NCBI GenBank assembly: GCA_016630905.1
Contig: WBMQ01000007.1
Location: forward strand, 1,572,858 to 1,636,857
DNA from: Capillidium heterosporum
Taxonomy: Eukaryota > Entomophthoromycota > Entomophthoromycetes > Entomophthorales > Capillidiaceae
DNA: 64,000 bases
Direction: 5' to 3'
A program made the position numbers and the translations under genes. The notes below the pieces were generated by a model. That model was not told the DNA's origin. It ran no database searches and saw only the letters and a list, made by a program, of their open reading frames with translations. This document shows, piece after piece, positions 58,639-64,000 of the stretch (position 1 is its first letter; each line of letters opens with the position of its first letter).

Positions 58639-60017
58639 TATTATTTTAAAGTTTAGATTTTATTTTATATAGCTAATTAATATAGTAAAGCTAGTTATCT
58701 AGTAATTTAAAGTAAATCTTTAGTAAAAGATAAAGTTTATAACTTAAAGTACATTATTAAAATATAGTATAATATAAGCTAACTATAAAAAACTAACTTA
58801 ATATTATATAAAAAGTTTATATTATACTAATAATAAAGAAAATATTAAATAATTACTTAATCTACTATTAAGTTTATTATAGGCTTTATATATATAACTA
58901 ATCTTTAATAGTAAATATTTTTAAATACTAGTAGTTAGTATTTATTTAAACTTTTAATATTTAAATTTATTAGATTTTTTTAAAAGATTATTATTAGCTT
59001 TATATAAGGTTTAAGAAAGTACTGTTCGATTTAACTAATAATAGTATTATAATAGAAAAATATAATATAAAGGTTTATAATAGTAAAATCAGTACTAATT
59101 ATAGCATTAGTAATATAAATCCAAAAAAGATAAGTTTAAAAGAAAGTAAAGAAAGTTTAAATAAAGTAAGCTAAAAAAGTATAAAAATTAAACTATATAT
59201 TTATATAATATAATAATTAAAAGGCTAACTAAAAACAATACTTTATTTGTAAGTAAAATAAATTAGGCTATTAAAGATAACTATAGTAAAAAAACAAAAT
59301 CAGGCTATTAGAAATAGTTATAATAAAGAAAATAAATTAAACTATTATAATAGCTATAGTTAATAAGTAAGATTAAAAGGTAAGTAACAGTTATTTAGAA
59401 AATAGTAAGGTGGAATATTATTAAAATACTAGCTTTTAATAGTATTTTAAAAATTTAAATACCTTTTTAATATTTTAATATCTAAATACTATTTAATAAA
59501 TATTAAAATCTTTATAGCTAAACTAAGAATATAAACATAATAATCAAAAATATCTAATAAATTAAACTAATTTCTAATTAAAACTAAATATAAATAGCAA
59601 ATATTAAAGATTAGTAAGAGAAAATTAGTATAGTATATAAAAAAATTAATTAATAACTATATATTAAGAATTATAATAATTAGAATTACTACATTTTAAA
59701 AGTATAAGGATTTAAAAGTAGTTAGTATAAAGTTAATTAATTTCTACTAAAAAATCTTTAATTTAATTTAGTTTATAAAGTAAAACTATAGCTAATTTAA
59801 AAATATTTTCTTATACATATATAATATATAATAAATAAAAAGTAGCTAAATATTTATTATTAGTAAATAGTAAAAAGAATATATAATAAAAAGGTTAAAA
59901 AAGCAAAAGTATATACTTTTAGTTTATACTAAGAAAAATATATAAAAGAAAGTAGAAAAAAAGTATTTACTTAGATATTAAAAAAGCAAAAAAAATAAGT
60001 ATTGGTTAGTTGCTTTT

Positions 60018-60400
60018 GCTAAGTATCTGACTACTAGCTTGGACTTTTAGTTAAGTAAGTTTGGCTAAACTTGGTGAGTCCTTTGACATAGGACATAATA
60101 TATATATTGTATTGTAGGCTAGCTAATTTAGATACATTAAACCTTTTATAGCCAATGAAAATCTTTAAAACTTTCTATTTTTGTAAAACTACTAACTAAT
60201 AATATATTTGTTTATTTAGGCTAATCTTTATGAAAATTCTTTCAATCCTCCAAAAATCTTTTTACTTTTTTCAAAAGAATCTTCCTTTCTTCTTATCTTC
60301 CATCTTTGATATATATATTGTAATTTAGAAGATAGTTCTACTTTGGCGTTTTGTAAGTAGATTCTTTTTTAATAAGGGGTAGGTATGCATTTTCATTGTA
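60018..60400 (+). repeat. Repeat family A/C, AT-converted copy
   Basis: The left part (60018-60140) aligns with the minus strand of 57660-57790. The right part (60085-60400) aligns with 57789-58142. Joined, these suggest a longer element of which the other copies are fragments. Confidence 0.65.
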
Positions 60401-60599
60401 GTATTCTATTATTAAGTTAAAACCCAATCATTTATACTTTAAAAGAATAATTAATTTTAAATAAAATTAGATAAATTAAGGGTTGATTAGTATGATACAA
60501 ATGGTTTAAAGTAAATCATTTATAAAAGATAACTTATTATGAAAAATAATCTAATATTTAATATATAATTTCTCTAAAGAGCTAAATTAATATAGTATA

Positions 60600-63500
60600 T
60601 ATTATTAAGAAAATAGTAAAAGTAGAAGAAAGAAAGAATAATAAGTATTTACAGTATATATTATAAAAAAATAAAGAGTAGAAGAAAAAAAAAAAGGTAA
60701 GATAGTAGCCTTATAAACTATTATAGAAAAAGCAAAAAAAAAAAGAGAAGAGGACAGAATAATAGCTCCGTAGGCTACTATAGAGAAGTAGCAGGAAAGA
60801 GAGGAGAAGGGAATAGTAGCCCTTCAGCTACTATAGAGGAGCAGCAGAGAAAGAAGAGAGGAGAAGTAGGGAATAGACCTTCGGGCTACTATAGAGAGCA
60901 GCAGTAGAAAGAGAGGAGAAGGAAATAGTAGCCCTTCGGGTACTAAGAGAGGGCGGCTGGCTACTAGAGGCAGCAGTAGAAAGAGAGGAGAAGGGGACAT
61001 AGTAGCCCATTCGGGTATATAGAGAGGCAGCAGCAGTAGAAGAGAGGAGAAGGGAATAGTACGCCCATTCGGGCTACTATAGAGCGCAGCAGCAGTTAGA
61101 AAGAGAGAGAAGGGGAAATAGTAGCCCTTCGGGCCTACTATAGAGAGGCAGCTAGTAGAAAGAGAGGAAGAAGGGGAAATCAGTAGCCCTTCGGGCTACT
61201 ATAGAGAGGCAGCAGTAGAAAGAGAGGAGAAGGGGAAATAGTAGCCCTTCGGGCTACTATAGAGAGGCAGCAGTAGAAAGAGAGGAGAAGGGGAAATAGT
61301 AGCCCTTCGGGCTACTATAGAGAGGCAGCAGTAGAAAGAGAGGAGAAGGGGAAATAGTAGCCCTTCGGGCTACTATAGAGAGGCAGCAGTAGAAAGAGAG
61401 GAGAAGGGGAAATAGTAGCCCTTCGGGCTACTATAGAGAGGCAGCAGTGAAAGAGAGGAGAAGGGGAAATAGTAGCCCTTCGGGCTACTATAGAGAGGCA
61501 GCAGCAGTAGAAGAGAAAGAGAGGAGAAGGGGAAATAGTAGCCCTTCGGGCTACTATAGAGAGGCAGCAGTAGAAAGAGAGGAGAAGGGGAAATAGTAGC
61601 CCTTCGGGCTACTATAGAGAGGCAGCAGCAGTAGAAAGAGGAGAAGGGAAATAGTAGCCCTTCGGGCTACTATAGAGAGGCAGCAGTAGAAAGAGAGGAG
61701 AAGGGGAAATAGTAGCCCTTCGGGCTACTATAGAGAGGCAGCAGTAGAAAGAGAGGAGAAGGGGAAATAGTAGCCCTTCGGGCTACTATAGAGAGGCAGC
61801 AGCAGTAGAAAGAGAGGAGAAGGGGAAATAGTAGCCCTTCGGGCTACTATAGAGAGGCAGCAGTAGAAAGAGAGGAGAAGGGAAATAGTAGCCCTCGGGC
61901 TACTATAGAGAGGCAGCAGTAGAAAGAGAGGAGAAGGGAAATAGTAGCCCTCGGGCTACTATAGAGGCAGCAGCAGTAGAAAGAGAGGAGAAGGGGAAAT
62001 AGTAGCCCTTCGGGCTACTATAGAGAGGCAGCAGCAGTAGAAAGAGAGGAGAAGGGGAAATAGTAGCCCTTCGGGCTACTATAGAGAGGCAGCAGTAGAA
62101 AGAGAGGAGAAGGGGAAATAGTAGCCCTTCGGGCTACTATAGAGAGGCAGCAGTAGAAAGAGAGGAGAAGGGAAATAGTAGCCCTTCGGGCTACTATAGA
62201 GAGGCGCAGCAGTAGAAAGAGAGGAGAAGGGGAAATAGTAGCCCTTCGGGCTACTATAGAGAGGCAGCAGCAGTAGAAAGAGAGGAGAAGGGGAAATAGT
62301 AGCCCTTCGGGCTACTATAGAGAGGCAGCAGCAGTAGAAAGAGAGGAGAAGGGGAAATAGTAGCCCTTCGGGCTACTATAGAGAGGCAGCAGCAGTAGAA
62401 AGAGAGGAGAAGGGGAAATAGTAGCCCTTCGGGCTACTATAGAGAGGCAGCAGTAGAAAGAGAGGAGAAGGGGAAATAGTAGCCCTCGGGCTACTATAGA
62501 GAGGCAGCAGTAGAAAGAGAGGAGAAGGAGAAATAGTAGCCCTCCGGGCTACTATAGAGAGGCAGCAGCAGTAGAAAGAGAGGAGAAGGGGAAATAGTAG
62601 CCCTTCGGGCTACTATAGAGAGGCAGCAGTAGAAAGAGAGGAGAAGGGGAAATAGTAGCCCTTCGGGCTACTATAGAGAGGCAGCAGCAGTAGAAAGAGA
62701 GGAGAAGGGAAATAGTAGCCCTCGGGCTACTATAGAGAGGCAGCAGCAGTAGAAAGAGAGGAGAAGGGAGAAATAGTAGCCCTTCGGGCTACTATAGAGG
62801 AGGCAGCAGTAGAAAGAGAGGAGAAGGGAAATAGTAGCCCTTCGGGCTACTATAGAGAGGGCAGCAGTCGAAAGAGAGGAGAAGGGGAAATAGTAGCCCT
62901 TCGGCTCCTATAGAGAGGCAGCAGTAGAAAGAGAGGGGAAGGGGAATGTAGCCTCGGGGCACTATAGAGAGGCCAGCAGTGAAAGAGAGGAGAAGGGGAA
63001 ATAGTAGCCCTTCGGGCTACTATAGAGAGGCAGCAGTAGAAAGAGAGGAGAAGGGAAATAGTTAGCCCTTCGGGCTACTATAGAGAGGCGCAGTAGAAAG
63101 AGAGGAGAAGGGGAAATAGTAGCCATTCGGGTTATTATAGAGCGGCCAGCAGTAGACAGAGAGGAGAAGGTGAAATAGTAGCCCTTCGGGCCTACTATAG
63201 AGAGGCATGCAGCAGTAGAAAGAGAGGAGAAGGGAGGAAACTAGTAGGCCTTCGGGCTACTATAGAGAGGCAGCAGTAGAAAGAGAGGAGAAGAAGGGAG
63301 GAAATAGTAGCCCTTCGGGCTACTATAGAGAGGCAGCAGTAGAGAGAGTAGAAAGAGAGGAGAAGGGGAAATAGTAGCCCTCGGGCTACTATAGAGACAG
63401 AAGAGGAGAGGTAGAGCAGCAGTAGAAAGAGAGGGAAGGGGAAATAGTAGCCCTTCGGGCTACTATAGAGAGGGCAGCAGTAGAAAGAGAGGAGAAGGGG

Positions 63501-64000
63501 AAATAGTAGCCCTTCGGGCTACTATAGAGAGGCAGCACAGTAGAAAGAGAGGAGAGAAGGGGAAATAGTAGCCCTTCGGGCTACTATAGAGAGGCAGCAG
63601 CAGTAGAAGAGGAGGGAAGGGGAAATAGTAGCCCTTCGGGCTACTATAGAGAGGCAGCAGTAGAAAGAGAGGAGAAGGGAAATAGTAGCCCTCGGGCTAC
63701 TATAGAGAGGCAGCAGTAGAAAGAGAGGAGAAGGGAAATAGTAGCCCTTCGGGCTACTATAGAGAGGCAGCAGCAGTTAGAAAGAGAGGGAGAAGGGGAA
63801 ATAGTAAGACTCCGGGTACTATAGGAGGGCAGCAGCAGTAGAAAGAGAGGGAAGGGGAAATATAGCCCTTCTGGGGCTTACATAGAGAGGACAGCAGTAG
63901 AAAGAGAGGAGAAGGGGAAAATAGTAGCCCTTCGGGATACCTATATAAGACGGGAAGCCGTAGAAAGAGAGGAGAAGGGGAAATAGTAGCCCTTCGGGCT
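60600..64000 (+). repeat. Satellite array, unit about 58 bp, about 55 copies
   Basis: Tandem units of about 58 bp run from about 60740 to the window end and continue beyond it; degenerate AT-rich units start near 60600. Each unit has a 22-base purine run (agaaagagaggagaagggga plus aa), then a perfect inverted repeat ATAGTAGCCC-TTC-GGGCTACTAT, then agagaggcagcag. Units differ mainly by two or three CAG copies and by small indels. The unit is about 50% G+C, unlike the AT-rich flank. Units are most uniform at 61200-62800 and more ragged from 62800 on, with many single-base indels. The ragged end may reflect assembly quality. Confidence 0.95.

Larger units (their letters stand above)
55600..60640. 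repeat. AT-rich gene-free block of mutated repeat remnants
   Basis: About 5 kb of very AT-rich DNA with no credible gene. It holds at least two repeat families in several copies, plus a possible LTR. Its richest AT stretches (58.65-60.0 and 55.6-56.1 kb) consist of TA-heavy words and read like transposon DNA that has lost nearly all C and G. It leads straight into the satellite array. This pattern fits pericentromeric or subtelomeric heterochromatin (inference). Confidence 0.75.

Noticed and set aside
60900-64000. Satellite considered as a CRISPR array
   Set aside because: Units are fully tandem with no unique spacers, and the context is a fungal genome.

Overview
The window is nuclear DNA of a fungus. 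The evidence is a set of fungal-type genes (SLH1-type RNA helicase, SIN kinase Cdc7/SepH, Sec2 exchange factor, Ski8 WD40 protein, Ypt7/Rab7 GTPase, mitochondrial glycerol-3-phosphate dehydrogenase), many secreted Ser/Thr/Pro-rich proteins, and very short GT-AG introns (mostly 35-50 nt, typically with a ctaa-type branch point close to the acceptor). I cannot fix the phylum from sequence alone. I rebuilt exons by hand. For nine genes the spliced length is an exact multiple of three and the joins restore family motifs: BCAT, the LEA-like protein, DPP, the membrane protein at 34.3 kb, GUT2, the 42.8 kb protein, Rab7, Ski8 and NhaC; the kinase at 44.6 kb also closes.

Layout. 0-7.3 kb: secreted-protein genes. 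One has a frameshifted tail, one is intact, and one is a decayed tandem copy of the intact gene; a small membrane-protein gene hidden by introns lies at 1.6-2.2 kb. 8-22.4 kb: conserved genes (branched-chain aminotransferase, ASCC3/SLH1 helicase, LEA2-like membrane protein, cytosolic DPP8/9-like peptidase). 23.2 kb: another secreted protein with the same tail motif as the first. 24.5-32.5 kb: SIN kinase and Sec2. 34.3-39 kb: a type I membrane protein, a Cys-containing secreted protein and a weak gene. 39.2-46.2 kb: GUT2, a small unknown, a probable pseudogene and a divergent kinase. 48.8-54.4 kb: Rab7, Ski8, NhaC antiporter. 55.6-60.6 kb: a gene-free AT-rich block made of repeat remnants. 60.6 kb to the window end: a satellite array with a unit of about 58 bp.

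Functional threads. Vesicle traffic: Sec2 activates a secretory Rab, and Rab7/Ypt7 acts at the vacuole. RNA and translation quality control: Slh1 in ribosome splitting, Ski8 in cytoplasmic 3'-5' decay. Cytokinesis: the SIN kinase. Metabolism: BCAT and GUT2. These genes are scattered and form no operon-like cluster.

Most unusual points: (1) a secreted-protein family sharing a repeated [LI]-D-x-x-W-A-x-K element in otherwise unlike proteins; (2) premature stops in a duplicated gene that all look like CpA to TpA changes, together with heavily C-to-T/G-to-A mutated repeats in the AT-rich block, suggesting RIP-like mutation; (3) a satellite whose unit pairs a polypurine tract with a perfect 10-bp hairpin; (4) an NhaC-type antiporter with a secreted N-terminal domain and a DPP8/9-like peptidase, neither of which I expect in a typical yeast. 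At least three single-base frameshifts in otherwise good genes (near 0.95, 11.46 and 37.3 kb) may be assembly errors and should be checked before being read as biology.
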